Positions 1-8,680 of a stretch of DNA of 64,000 bases are shown piece after piece. Each line of letters begins with the position of its first letter. The stretch's first letter is position 1. The DNA is taken from assembly GCF_039522665.1 (NCBI RefSeq), contig NZ_BAAADV010000001.1, positions 62,001 through 126,000 on the forward strand. The letters run 5' to 3'. The translations under genes and the position numbers were made by a program. Below the pieces are notes generated by a model, which did no database searches, was not told where the DNA came from, and was given only the letters and a program-made list of their open reading frames with translations. The DNA comes from Natronoarchaeum mannanilyticum (lineage in GTDB: Archaea; Halobacteriota; Halobacteria; Halobacteriales; Natronoarchaeaceae).

Positions 1-301
1 TGGCCTGGACGTCGGTGTAGCTCGCGCCCTTCTCGACCATCTGGCGCAGCATCGCGCGGACGGCCGTGTCGGCGAACTTGCCCGGCTTGTCCTCGCTGGC
101 GTCGTTGGCGTCGCCGTCGGGCAGCATGATGTGGGCGAGCCCGCCGACGCCCGAATCCTCGTCGTACAGCGCGACCGCCAGACAGGATCCCAGCCCGTAG
201 GACTTGAGCGTCTGGCCGCTGTCGCTGACGACGAACTCGGAGATGCCGACGCGGATCGGATCCGGGTCGGGCGCGCCCGGTTCGCTCCCGTAGGTTTTCA
301 T
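1..301 (-). CDS. cheD: Chemoreceptor glutamine deamidase CheD (partial)
   Basis: About 100 N-terminal residues are visible; the gene runs off the left edge. The translation has the CheD hallmarks: a GLGSC motif with the catalytic Cys at about residue 40 and a GLAHIMLP motif with the catalytic His at about residue 57. CheD family proteins deamidate glutamines on methyl-accepting transducers and are stimulated by or bound to CheC. The ATG at 301 overlaps the stop of the upstream cheC gene in a 4-nt ATGA junction, so the two are probably translationally coupled. It is the last visible member of the minus-strand che operon. Function is assigned from family knowledge; the C-terminus cannot be checked here. 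Confidence 0.93.
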   Translation of the reverse strand, partial: MKTYGSEPGAPDPDPIRVGISEFVVSDSGQTLKSYGLGSCLAVALYDEDSGVGGLAHIMLPDGDANDASEDKPGKFADTAVRAMLRQMVEKGASYTDVQA

Positions 302-1566
302 GTGTCAGTTTCGACCTCTTCGATGCTGGCCTTGGTCGGCGCCTCCTCGATGCGGTCCATCGGCAGGTCGTTGATCGCGCGTTCGAGATCGGCCTCGTCG
401 GGGATCGCGTAGATGTTGCAGTCGAACTCCCGGTCGGCGGCCTGCACGACCGTGTCGAACACGAACGCGAACTCCTGGTTCTCGCCGAGTTGGATCACGA
501 CCGGGTCGATCACGGCCGCGCCCATGTCGTGGATGTACTCGGGCGGCGAGTGATCGATCGTCGTGTCGAGCACGTTGGCCCACCCGTCCAGGAAGCCGCT
601 GGCCATGATGTTGCCCAGCTCCTTGATCGCGCTCTGGCCCATCTCGCCGAACTCGTCGTCCGGTTCGTTGGGAACCATCGCGCGCACGATCTCCCGGGCG
701 GAGGACTCGTCGAACAGGAAGAGCAGGTAGCCGCTGGGCGTCCCGTCGAACTCGAAGGCGACGCCGACGAGCTGCTCGTCGTCGATCTCCTCGGGGAGCG
801 CCTCCAGCGGGACGAAGTTGAGCCGCCGGATCTCGACGCTGGTGTCGATGCCGGTCAGCATCGTGACGTTGTTGGCCACCTCGTCGGCGCCCCGCTGGGC
901 GAGCCGGTCGAAGCCGGCGAGCTTGTCGTACTCGATGCCGGACTCGCCGTCGGCGCCCTGGCGTTCGAGCACGTCGGCCATCGCGTCGTGCTCGGGGAAC
1001 AGGTAGTACCGAAACTTGATCTCCGTGTCGATCGCCTCGATCTGGCTCTGGAACAGCAGCGCCAGGTCGTCGGCGCCCGGCGTCGTGTCGATGTCTGTGA
1101 GGAACGCCTCGGCGGTGTCGCCCTCGACGAACTCCGGCGTCGCGACGTCGATCGCGGTGCCGAGCACGTCCGCCCAGCCGTCGATAAAGCCGCTGTTCAT
1201 GATCTGGCCGACCTCGGTGATCGTGCTCCGGTTCATCTCGTCGAACTCGTCGTCGGGACCCTCGGGCAGCGTCGGCGCGTCGTCGATCGTCGGCTGCAAG
1301 GTCTCGACGAGTCTGATCGCGCTCGCGCGATCGAAGACGATGACGGCGTGGCCGCCCAGCCCGCCCGACAGCTCGACGCGCACGCCGACCTTCTTGGTCT
1401 CGTCGGCGAGCTCCGCGCGGATGTCCGAGCCGCGCATGAAGTTGAGCTTCGTGACGCCGACGCGGGTGTCGACGCCGGTCAGGCGCGTGAGCCGGCCGGC
1501 CGCGAGCCCCGCGCCCTCCTGGGCCATCTGGTAGAACGTTCCGAGTGCGTTAACATCTAGTTTCAT
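298..1566 (-). CDS. cheC: Double-domain CheC-type chemotaxis protein
   Basis: This 422-residue protein contains two CheC-like units in tandem, about residues 1-200 and 210-400. Each unit carries one S-x3-E-x2-N signature (STITEVGQIMN in the first half, SAIKELGNIM in the second) followed by a DGW(A)NVL/ADVL stretch. CheC family proteins dephosphorylate CheY-P and regulate CheD. The gene starts 7 nt after the stop of the single-domain cheC and its stop overlaps the cheD start, placing it in the che operon. Classical CheC has two active-site motifs in about 200 residues; here there is one per unit, so the fusion may restore two sites in one chain. Which of the archaeal CheC classes it belongs to is not settled. 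Confidence 0.9.
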   Translation of the reverse strand: MKLDVNALGTFYQMAQEGAGLAAGRLTRLTGVDTRVGVTKLNFMRGSDIRAELADETKKVGVRVELSGGLGGHAVIVFDRASAIRLVETLQPTIDDAPTLPEGPDDEFDEMNRSTITEVGQIMNSGFIDGWADVLGTAIDVATPEFVEGDTAEAFLTDIDTTPGADDLALLFQSQIEAIDTEIKFRYYLFPEHDAMADVLERQGADGESGIEYDKLAGFDRLAQRGADEVANNVTMLTGIDTSVEIRRLNFVPLEALPEEIDDEQLVGVAFEFDGTPSGYLLFLFDESSAREIVRAMVPNEPDDEFGEMGQSAIKELGNIMASGFLDGWANVLDTTIDHSPPEYIHDMGAAVIDPVVIQLGENQEFAFVFDTVVQAADREFDCNIYAIPDEADLERAINDLPMDRIEEAPTKASIEEVETDT

Positions 1567-1573
1567 ACATCAC

Positions 1574-2179
1574 CTAAGCGTAGGAGGTCTCGATGCTGTT
1601 GACCATCTCGACGAACTCCTGGAGGTCCGGAAACGCGTAGATCTCGGCCTCGATCTCGTAGCTGGGCACGTTCAGGCTGGAGTCGAAGAACAGCGCCAGA
1701 TCCTCCTCGCCGAGCCCGGCCGTCCGGCCGACGATCTCGGCGGCCGGCGCGTACACGAGCTGGGGCGTCGCGATGTCGATCGTCGTGCCGAGCACGTCGG
1801 CCCAGCCGTCGATGAAGCCGCTGGCCATCATGTTGCCCAGCTCCTCGACGGCGCTGCGGGCCATCTCGCCCGACACCGAGGACATGTCGTCGACCATGTC
1901 GTTGAGCATCAGCGCCGTGATCTTCTTGGCGCTCTGTTCGGGGAACAGGATGAGGATGTGCCCGTGGGGCGGCTCCATCAGCCGGACCCGGACGCCGACG
2001 CGCTTGCCGTCGTCGAGCTGGGCCGTCAGATCCTCGACGTCGATGAAGTTCGTCTTCGTCACCTCCATCTTGGCGTCCTCGCCGGTCAGCTTGCTCATGT
2101 TGTCGGCGACGCCGTTCGTGCCGACTTTCGCCATCTCGTTGATGAAGCTCAACTTCCGTATGTCGACCATCAGACTCAT
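1574..2179 (-). CDS. cheC: Single-domain CheC-type chemotaxis protein
   Basis: The 201-residue product has one CheC signature (SAVEELGNMM, then DGWADVLGTT), the same arrangement as either half of the neighbouring double-domain protein, so the three units are paralogous. The predicted role is dephosphorylation of CheY-P or control of CheD in the archaellum signalling pathway. It lies 10 nt after the cheA stop and 7 nt before the double cheC gene, in the same minus-strand operon. ATG at 2179 is used; an internal ATG three codons later would change little. Confidence 0.9.
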   Translation of the reverse strand: MSLMVDIRKLSFINEMAKVGTNGVADNMSKLTGEDAKMEVTKTNFIDVEDLTAQLDDGKRVGVRVRLMEPPHGHILILFPEQSAKKITALMLNDMVDDMSSVSGEMARSAVEELGNMMASGFIDGWADVLGTTIDIATPQLVYAPAAEIVGRTAGLGEEDLALFFDSSLNVPSYEIEAEIYAFPDLQEFVEMVNSIETSYA

Positions 2180-2189
2180 TGTATCACCA

Positions 2190-5100
2190 TCATAGTGTTT
2201 CCACGTCCAGGATGTTCACGACGTCTCCCTCGCCCAGCACGGTCGCCCCGCTGAGGCCCGGGATGTCCCCGAGGAAGCCTTCAAACGGTTTGACCACGAC
2301 CTCCTGCTGTCCGCTGATCCGATCGCAGTGGAGCGCAACCGGGCGGACGTCGTCGCGAACTTTCACCGTCATGCCGTCGCCGTTCCGGCCCCGCTCGGGC
2401 GTCTCCAGGGCGTCGGCGAGCCGGATCAGCGGGTAGCTCTCCTCGCCCCGCGAGATCACCTCGCGGCCGTCTTCCGTCGAGACCGACCCCGAGGGGCCGA
2501 TCTCCTCGACGACCTTGATCGGGATGCCGTACTCCTCGCCGCCGGACTCGACGAACAGGACGTCGGCGATCGCAACCGAGATCGGAACCCGGAGCGTCAC
2601 CGTCGTCCCCTCGCCGACGTCGCTGTCGACCGACACCGAGCCGTCGAGCTCCTCGACGGTCCGAGCGACGACGTCCATCCCGACGCCGCGGCCGCTGACG
2701 TCGGTGACCTCCTCGCTCGTCGAGAAGCCCGAGTGGAACACGAGGTCGTACACCTCCTCGTCGTCCATCTCTAAGAGCTCCTCGTACTCCGCGATGCCCT
2801 GCTCGACGGCCTCGTCGCGGATCGCGTCGACGTCGAGCCCGCGCCCGTCGTCGGCGATCTCGATGACGACCTCGTCGCGCTCGCGCCGCGCGCGGAGTTC
2901 GATCGTGCCCTCGGGATCCTTGCCCGCCGCTTCGCGCTCCTCGGGGGGCTCGATCCCGTGGTCGATCGCGTTCCGGACCAGGTGCATCAGCGGGTCGCCG
3001 ATGTCGTTGAGGATCGAGCGGTCGAGCTCGACGTCCTCGCCGTCCATCTCCAGGGCGACCTGCTTGTCCTGGTCGCGCGAGAGGTCCCGGACGAGCCGGG
3101 GGAGCTTGTTGGCGACGGTCTTGAGCGGGACGAGCCGCACGTCCATCACCGTGTCTTGCATCTCGGAGGTGATCGTCTCCAGCTCGTCGACCTCGCCCTC
3201 GATCACGGTCCGGGGCTCGTCGGCCTCGACGGCCCGCCGGAGGCGGGCGCGGGTCGTGACCAGCTCCTCGACGAGGTTCATCAGGTCGTCGACCTGGTCG
3301 ACGTCGACCCGGATCGACTGGATCTCGTCGGCGCTGACGCCGGTGCCGGCGGCGGCCGACGGCGCGGAGTCCGCGTCCGCCTCGTCGGTCCCGTCTGCCG
3401 CGCCGGCGTCGGTCGCCGTCGGGCCGGTTGACGCCGTTGCCGCAGCGTCGTCCGCGTCGGCATCGGCAGCAGTTCCGGCTTCGGCGTCGGCCTCGCCGGT
3501 GTCGATTTCATCGGACGCGGTTCCGGCGTCACCCGCCGCCGGTTCGGTGACCGACGATTCGGCGTCCGCCGGTTTCGCTTCGCTGGCGTCCGCGTCTTCG
3601 GGTTCGTCGGTTTCAGCGTCCGTCCCGTCGTCCTGCGACAGGGCGTCGGCACCGAACGACGTGGTCTCGACCGACGGTTCGTCGTCCGCGTCCTCCTCGT
3701 CGGAGTCGTCCAACCCCATCGAGAGGTCTAGCTCGTCGGCCGATCCGAACTCCTCGTCCTCGTCGGGGCCGTCGGGGTCGCTGAAGTCGATGTCCTCGAA
3801 CTGCCCCGCGTCGCTGAGCTCGACGTCGTCGCCGTCCGCGGTGTCGCCGTCGTCGGTAGCGTCGTCGGGACCCGCGGCTGCGACGGGCTGGCTGTCGTCG
3901 TCGTCGCTGCCGAAGGGATCGTCCAGTTCGAGGTCCGGGCCGTCCTCGCCGACCTCGTCGCCGGTCGTCTCCGACTCGCCGAACGAGATGTCGTCGAGTT
4001 CGTCGTCGGTCGCGCCCTCATCTTCGGGCTCGCTTGCATTCTCCTCGTCCGATTCGGACGCGGAGGCGTCGAGCGCGCCGTCGAGGGCGTCGCCGATGTC
4101 GGTCGCCGTCGCGTCGTCGGACGCCGATTCGTCGGCGGCCGTCTCTGGGTCTGCGGACGAGTGTTCGTCCACGGCATCCCCGGACGCGTCGCCGGGAACC
4201 GGTTCGTCGTCGGCGTCCGCACTCGCGGACACCTCGTCCAGTTCCGGTTCGTTATCGGCGTCCGCAGACGGCTCGTCGGCGAACGGGTCGTCCGCGAACG
4301 GATCGTCTTCGACGCCCGCGGCGTCGGCATCGTCCACGTCGCCCTCGACAAGTTCGTCGACCGACGGTTCGTCGGTCGCCGGTTCGTCCTCGGATTCGTC
4401 CGAATCCTCGCCGATCAGCTCGCCGACCGACGGTTCGTCCGCGTCGCCGGCGCCGAAGGGGTCTTCCGCGACCTCGCCGGAGGCGAACGGGTCGTCGCCG
4501 CCGAGCTCGTCTTCGTCGAGCAGCTCGTCGAAGCCGACCTCGTCGTCGTCGAGTTCCTCGAACTCCAGCTCGGCGAGTTCGTCCTGGAGCTCGTCGAAGC
4601 CGACCGGGTCGACCTCCTGTTTGAGCTCCTGGAACGTGTCCGACGCGTCGCCCTCGCCGGCGTCGTCTGCCGTCGCATCGTCTGCGCCAGCGTCGTCCGC
4701 TGCAGCACCGTCCGCGGTCGCCTCGGCGTCGCCGGGATCGACCTCGTCGGGCGAGGGCGCGTCGACGTCGACGTCGCCGACTTCGACGTCGTCGAACGTC
4801 CCCGCGTCGCCCAGATCGTCGAACCCTTCGACGTCGTCGACCTGCTCGACCATCTCGTCCAAGTCGTCGTACTCGCTGAACTCGTCGAGCAGGTCGTCGA
4901 CCTCCATGTCGTCGGGGTCGACGTCCTCGGCGGGCTCCTCGACGGCCGTCTCGTCGGACGCCGCCTCGGCCGCGGCGTCCTCGCGGTCGAGGCGATCGGT
5001 CACGTCGGCGATGATCGCGCCCTCGACTGCGTCGACGGGATCGAGCGCGGCCGATATCGAGCCCTCATCGACGGCGCTGGCGAACACGGCGTCGAAGCTG

Positions 5101-5693
5101 CCGCCGTAATCGCCGGCCGCGATCTCGTCCGCTTCGGGGGCGGTTCCCAGGAGGTCGAACGCGTCCTCCAGCGCCTCGACGACGAGCATCCCCTGGGATT
5201 CGAGCTCCTCGGAGACGTCGAGCCGGACGTGAAAGAGGTTGTGCGAGCCGTCGGACGGGGCGTTCGCGGCCTCGACGAGCTCGTCGATCTCGCGGTCGCT
5301 GGGCTCGGTCAACCCTTCGGCCGCCGCGAGCTCCTCGCGGAGCCGTTCGATCGTGTCTGCCGGATCGGTCCGGGGCTCGCCGTGCTCGGGCACCTCGTCG
5401 ATCATCGCCTCGAGCTCGTCGACGCCCTCGAAGATGCGATCCATCAGCTCCGGCGACACTTCCAGCTTGCCGGAGCGCACGGCGTCGAGCAGGTCTTCCA
5501 GCGCGTGGGCCAGATCGCTCGCGTCGGTAAAGCCCATCGCCCCGCAGTTGCCTTTCAGCGTGTGGGCCGTCCGGAAGATCCGCTCCATCGCCTCGTCGTC
5601 GTCGGGATCCCGCTCCAGCGCGAGCAGCGCGTTGTTCAGCTCCGTTATGTTCTCCTCGCTCTCCTGAACGAACTCCCTGACGTACTCATCCAT
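2190..5693 (-). CDS. cheA: Chemotaxis histidine kinase CheA with giant acidic linker
   Basis: This 1167-residue CheA (usual length about 650-700) has all the canonical parts. The HPt domain P1 carries phospho-His44 in TAHTLKGNCGAMGF. A P2-like CheY-docking region lies at about 150-240. The P3 dimerisation helix pair starts at about 786, the P4 ATPase has the N box NAIDHGIEPP and G boxes DDGRGLD and GRGVGMD (about 870-1035), and the P5 CheW-like domain ends the protein. Between P2 and P3 is a low-complexity linker of about 545 residues rich in Asp, Glu, Ala and Ser. CheA autophosphorylates in response to transducers and passes phosphate to CheY and CheB. The start overlaps the cheB stop by 8 nt. 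The linker contains recurring DPF, FD(D/E)L and EPSV motifs (see findings). Confidence 0.96.
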   Translation of the reverse strand: MDEYVREFVQESEENITELNNALLALERDPDDDEAMERIFRTAHTLKGNCGAMGFTDASDLAHALEDLLDAVRSGKLEVSPELMDRIFEGVDELEAMIDEVPEHGEPRTDPADTIERLREELAAAEGLTEPSDREIDELVEAANAPSDGSHNLFHVRLDVSEELESQGMLVVEALEDAFDLLGTAPEADEIAAGDYGGSFDAVFASAVDEGSISAALDPVDAVEGAIIADVTDRLDREDAAAEAASDETAVEEPAEDVDPDDMEVDDLLDEFSEYDDLDEMVEQVDDVEGFDDLGDAGTFDDVEVGDVDVDAPSPDEVDPGDAEATADGAAADDAGADDATADDAGEGDASDTFQELKQEVDPVGFDELQDELAELEFEELDDDEVGFDELLDEDELGGDDPFASGEVAEDPFGAGDADEPSVGELIGEDSDESEDEPATDEPSVDELVEGDVDDADAAGVEDDPFADDPFADEPSADADNEPELDEVSASADADDEPVPGDASGDAVDEHSSADPETAADESASDDATATDIGDALDGALDASASESDEENASEPEDEGATDDELDDISFGESETTGDEVGEDGPDLELDDPFGSDDDDSQPVAAAGPDDATDDGDTADGDDVELSDAGQFEDIDFSDPDGPDEDEEFGSADELDLSMGLDDSDEEDADDEPSVETTSFGADALSQDDGTDAETDEPEDADASEAKPADAESSVTEPAAGDAGTASDEIDTGEADAEAGTAADADADDAAATASTGPTATDAGAADGTDEADADSAPSAAAGTGVSADEIQSIRVDVDQVDDLMNLVEELVTTRARLRRAVEADEPRTVIEGEVDELETITSEMQDTVMDVRLVPLKTVANKLPRLVRDLSRDQDKQVALEMDGEDVELDRSILNDIGDPLMHLVRNAIDHGIEPPEEREAAGKDPEGTIELRARRERDEVVIEIADDGRGLDVDAIRDEAVEQGIAEYEELLEMDDEEVYDLVFHSGFSTSEEVTDVSGRGVGMDVVARTVEELDGSVSVDSDVGEGTTVTLRVPISVAIADVLFVESGGEEYGIPIKVVEEIGPSGSVSTEDGREVISRGEESYPLIRLADALETPERGRNGDGMTVKVRDDVRPVALHCDRISGQQEVVVKPFEGFLGDIPGLSGATVLGEGDVVNILDVETL

Positions 5694-6867
5694 GCGTTTC
5701 CACCTCCGTCGAAAGGGCGTCTCCGATGCCCGCGGCGATCTCGTCGGCCGGCAACACGTGGTCGACGGCGCCCGTCGCGATCGCCTGGCGCGGGATGCCG
5801 AACACGGGGCTCGTCTCGCTGTTCTGGGCGATCGTCGTGCCGCCGGCGGCCTTGATCGCGCTGATGCCGGCCGCGCCGTCCTTGCCCATGCCGGTCAGCG
5901 CGACGCCGACCAGCGGCGGGTCGACCAGCTCGGCGGCCGACTCCATCGTCACGTCGATCGCCGGGCGGACACCGTGAACGCGCTCGTCGTCGGTCAGCCG
6001 CACGCGCAGTCCGCGATCCGAGGCGTGGGCGATTTCCATGTGCCGGTCGCCGGGGGCGATCAGCACCTCGCCGCCCGTGATCCGGTCGCCGTCGCTGGCT
6101 TCGCGGACGTCGTACTCGCACAGCGCGTCGAGTCGCGCCGCGAGCCGGTCGGTGAACTCCGCGGGCATGTGCTGGACGACGAGCACGCGGGCGTCGAGCT
6201 CGATCGGGAGATCGTACAGGATCCCCTCGACGATCTTCGGGCCGCCCGTCGAGGCCCCGACGACGATCGTGGGGTGCTCGCTGAACTCCCTGTCGGCGGG
6301 ATCGGATCCCGCGTCGGGAGCGTCGGGCGCGCTCGGGTCGGACGGGGCCGTCGTGGCCTCGCCCGCCGAGCGGGTGTCGGCCGTGGCGGCTCCCGGCCGT
6401 CGGTCCGCCGCGCGGGCCTCGCTGGCCGACGCGCGGTGGGCCGCCGCCGCGGCCCGCGAGGGCGCCAGCGACGAGACGTCGGCGTCCGCGACGGCGTCGA
6501 CGGTCTCGACCAGGCGGTCTTTCAGCCCGGCGATGTCGGTCGACACCTCCCCGCTCGGTTTCGCGAGGAAGTCGACGGCGCCCCGCGAGAGCGCTTCCAG
6601 CGTCTCCTCGGCGCCCTCGCGCGTGTGCGCGCTCAGCATGATTATTCGCGTCGGGTTCGTCGCCATGATCTCGCTGACGGCCTCGATGCCGTCCATCTCG
6701 GGCATCTGGACGTCCATCGTGACGACGTCGGGATCGTGCTTCCGGACGGCCTCGACCGCCCGCCGGCCGTCGCTCGCGCGATGCACGTCGTAGCCGTGCT
6801 CGGCCAGGACGTTGCCGATGACGGTCCGCATGAACTGCGAGTCATCGACAACGAGTACGCTCGTCAT
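5686..6867 (-). CDS. cheB: Protein-glutamate methylesterase/response regulator CheB
   Basis: The 393-residue protein has an N-terminal receiver domain with DD at 8-9 and phospho-acceptor Asp52 (VTMDVQMPEMDG). A hydrophilic linker follows, then a C-terminal methylesterase domain with GASTGGP (catalytic Ser), QHMPAEF (His) and TGMGKDGA (Asp). CheB demethylates (and often deamidates) transducers. I chose ATG 6867 because it starts at the receiver domain and overlaps the cheY stop in an ATGA junction; the open frame extends 41 codons further upstream but those codons lie inside cheY. Its stop overlaps the cheA start. Confidence 0.96.
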   Translation of the reverse strand: MTSVLVVDDSQFMRTVIGNVLAEHGYDVHRASDGRRAVEAVRKHDPDVVTMDVQMPEMDGIEAVSEIMATNPTRIIMLSAHTREGAEETLEALSRGAVDFLAKPSGEVSTDIAGLKDRLVETVDAVADADVSSLAPSRAAAAAHRASASEARAADRRPGAATADTRSAGEATTAPSDPSAPDAPDAGSDPADREFSEHPTIVVGASTGGPKIVEGILYDLPIELDARVLVVQHMPAEFTDRLAARLDALCEYDVREASDGDRITGGEVLIAPGDRHMEIAHASDRGLRVRLTDDERVHGVRPAIDVTMESAAELVDPPLVGVALTGMGKDGAAGISAIKAAGGTTIAQNSETSPVFGIPRQAIATGAVDHVLPADEIAAGIGDALSTEVETHG

Positions 6868-7226
6868 GCCGGGACGACGTCCTTGAGCGCCTTGCGGACG
6901 CTCGGCTCCTCGAACGGCTTCGTCACGTAGCCGTCTGCGCCGGCCTTGACGGCGAGTTTCATCTTCTCGCGCTGGCCGACGCTCGTGCACATGATGACCC
7001 GCGAGTCCGGGTCGAGTTTCTTTATCGCAGCCGTCGCCTTGATGCCGTTACACTTCGGCATCACGATGTCCATCATCACGATGTCCGGCTGCTGCTCTTT
7101 GTACAACTTGACCGCTTCAGCTCCGTTGGACGCCTCCCCTACGATGTCGTAGTCCTCCTCCAGAATCTGCCGTAGGAGATTCCGCATAAAATGAGAGTCG
7201 TCCACGATGAGCACCCCTGTCGACAT
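6864..7226 (-). CDS. cheY: Response regulator CheY
   Basis: This is a stand-alone receiver domain of 120 residues. The acidic pair is at 9-10, the phospho-acceptor is Asp53 in MMDIVMPK, the conserved Thr is at 81 and the conserved Lys at 103 (VTKPF). In haloarchaea CheY-P controls archaellar motor switching through archaeal adaptors such as CheF. The stop overlaps the cheB start (ATGA). It is the first gene of the tightly packed cheY-B-A-C-C-D block; a TATA-like box lies 39 to 44 nt upstream of its ATG (7265-7270), so this block probably has its own promoter, separate from cheW. Confidence 0.96.
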   Translation of the reverse strand: MSTGVLIVDDSHFMRNLLRQILEEDYDIVGEASNGAEAVKLYKEQQPDIVMMDIVMPKCNGIKATAAIKKLDPDSRVIMCTSVGQREKMKLAVKAGADGYVTKPFEEPSVRKALKDVVPA

Positions 7227-7264
7227 TCAGTTGTTACACCAACCACCGCTTGGCGAAACGGGAC

Positions 7265-7270
7265 CATAAA
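7265..7270 (-). promoter_or_regulatory. TATA box of the cheY-B-A operon
   Basis: On the minus strand this reads TTTATG inside AGCATTTATGG, about 44 nt before the cheY ATG. This predicts a 5' UTR of roughly 15-20 nt that includes a GGTGGTTGGTG stretch able to act as a weak ribosome-binding site. Inferred from spacing and composition only. Confidence 0.5.
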
Positions 7271-7387
7271 TGCTGTCTCTACATTATCACATACGATAAC
7301 CGAAAGGATCCGGTCGATCCGCCGTCGCTGGCGCCGGAAACGCCGAGCATCGCGCTCCCGGCTTGCCGGACGGGCAGCATCGCTCGC

Positions 7388-7490
7388 CGGGAGTCACGCG
7401 AGCGACCGAGGGGAGCGAGTGTGACGTCGGGGAGTCCACTGACTGAACGGAGCGAAGCGGAGTGAAGGAAATGGACTCCCCGGGAGTGAC
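7388..7490. repeat. Dispersed palindromic element, copy A
   Basis: This purine-rich block between cheY and cheW is about 85% alike, by eye, to the segment next to tRNA-Ala at 21424-21520. The order of parts is a GTCAC/GTGAC hairpin, the arm GGGGAGTCC, a GAGCGAAG-rich loop, and the perfectly complementary arm GGACTCCCC. The remainder of the 289-nt cheY-cheW gap holds the cheY promoter and shows no coding signal. Confidence 0.6.
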
Positions 7491-7515
7491 CGACACGCGA
7501 GAAGGTGGTCGTTCC

Positions 7516-8076
7516 TCAGGCGTCGCCCGCGACGGCGACCAGCCCTTCGACGTCGAGCAGCGAGATGCGCGTGTCGTCGGACGGGTCGCTGATCACCGCG
7601 CGCACGAGCTCGTGGGCCAGCGCGGCGTCGTCGACGCCGGCCTCGGGCGCGGGACGACGGTAGATCCGACTCACCGGGATCGACTCGACGCCGGTCACCC
7701 TATCGACCCGGATGCCGGCGCCCTGCCGGTCCGAGGACCGATCGAACACCAGAACGCGCTGGTCCTCGAGATCGGACGAAACGGATTCGCCGACGGGCAG
7801 ATAGACCCGCGGATCGATGATCGCGGTGATGTCACCGCGGAGGTCCATCACGCCGTCGATGGCGTCCGAGGAGCGCGGGACCCGCGTGTACTCTCCGACC
7901 TCGACGACGCTCCGGACCGACTCGACGTCGACGGCGTAGCGATCCGCGCCGATCCGGAACACGACGAATCGCTCGCGCTCCTCGGTCTCTTCGTCCTCTT
8001 CTTGCGGGTCCGGATCTCGGTCGCCCGCCTCCTCGTCGTCGAGTTCGAGGAGTTTCTCCGGTAGTTCCGTCGACAT
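7516..8076 (-). CDS. cheW: Chemotaxis coupling protein CheW
   Basis: The 186-residue protein has a 35-residue acidic N-terminal extension followed by a full CheW fold: FVVFRIGADRYAVDVESV, then VMDLRGDITAIIDPR and a distal VDRVTGV segment. CheW links transducers to the P5 domain of CheA at the membrane. ATG 8076 (MSTELPEK) is preferred over an in-frame GTG at 8091. It is on the same strand as the cheY-B-A operon but separated from it by 289 nt that contain a repeat element and the cheY promoter, so it is likely its own transcription unit. Confidence 0.94.
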   Translation of the reverse strand: MSTELPEKLLELDDEEAGDRDPDPQEEDEETEERERFVVFRIGADRYAVDVESVRSVVEVGEYTRVPRSSDAIDGVMDLRGDITAIIDPRVYLPVGESVSSDLEDQRVLVFDRSSDRQGAGIRVDRVTGVESIPVSRIYRRPAPEAGVDDAALAHELVRAVISDPSDDTRISLLDVEGLVAVAGDA

Positions 8077-8201
8077 CGTTTTGCTATTCACCGCGCCGGA
8101 GCACCAAAAACGTTGACCACCTCGCCTCGAGTACGTGCCGATCGCCCGTGTGCACTTGCCGTAAGATTCAAATCTGATAGATAGATAGTTGTGCGGACGA
8201 G

Positions 8202-8567
8202 ATGTCCCAGGAACGTTCCGAGCAACCGATCGACGACGACGCGGCGCCCGAGCGGCTCCTCGCGGCGCTGGGCGGCAAGTACAGCGCCCAGATTCTCGCG
8301 GCGACCCGCACGCCCACCTCGGCCCAGGCGCTGAGCGACAGCCTCGGGATCCCGATCGCGACCTGCTACCGCCGGATCGAGGATCTGACCGAGGCCGGAC
8401 TGCTCCGCTGCGAGGGCCGACAGCTCTCCGAGGAGGGCCGACGCACGAGCGTCTACAGGCGCACGCTCGACGGGCTGACGCTGGATTTCACCGGCGACGA
8501 GCCGACGATCGATCGCGAGGAACGCTCCGAGGCCAAAAATCGCCTGCAGGATCAGCTCGACGAGTAG
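8202..8567 (+). CDS. Winged-helix (ArsR-like) transcriptional regulator
   Basis: A 121-residue protein with a helix-turn-helix core at about 15-75 (LLAALGGKYSAQIL, then ALSDSLGIPIATCYRRIEDL, then a wing ending RTSVYRRTLDGL). This layout is typical of the many small haloarchaeal HTH regulators related to ArsR. No ligand domain is visible; the last 30 residues are charged. It is divergent from cheW and 113 nt upstream of queD on the same strand, so it could regulate either neighbour; the sequence does not say which. The region before its ATG has an AGATTCAAATCT near-palindrome and a GATA tandem repeat. Confidence 0.8.
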   Translation: MSQERSEQPIDDDAAPERLLAALGGKYSAQILAATRTPTSAQALSDSLGIPIATCYRRIEDLTEAGLLRCEGRQLSEEGRRTSVYRRTLDGLTLDFTGDEPTIDREERSEAKNRLQDQLDE

Positions 8568-8650
8568 CGGCGTCCCGATCGACTCGGCGGCGGCAGCGGT
8601 GGGGACGATCCGATCGCGGCGGCGGGAACGATTGCGCTCGGGACGAACGA

Positions 8651-8656
8651 TTTAAG
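8651..8656 (+). promoter_or_regulatory. TATA box of the queDEC operon
   Basis: TTTAAG begins 30 nt before the queD ATG, the spacing expected for a leaderless transcript. A short palindrome, ACTGCAGT, lies directly against the start codon. Confidence 0.6.
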
Positions 8657-8680
8657 GTATTCTCCCTATAGTACTGCAGT

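Noticed and set aside
2515-5109. Plus-strand open frame of 864 codons opposite cheA
   Set aside because: It is a Ser-rich mirror of the Asp/Glu-rich CheA linker, a common artefact of GC-rich acidic genes, and has no domain or start context.
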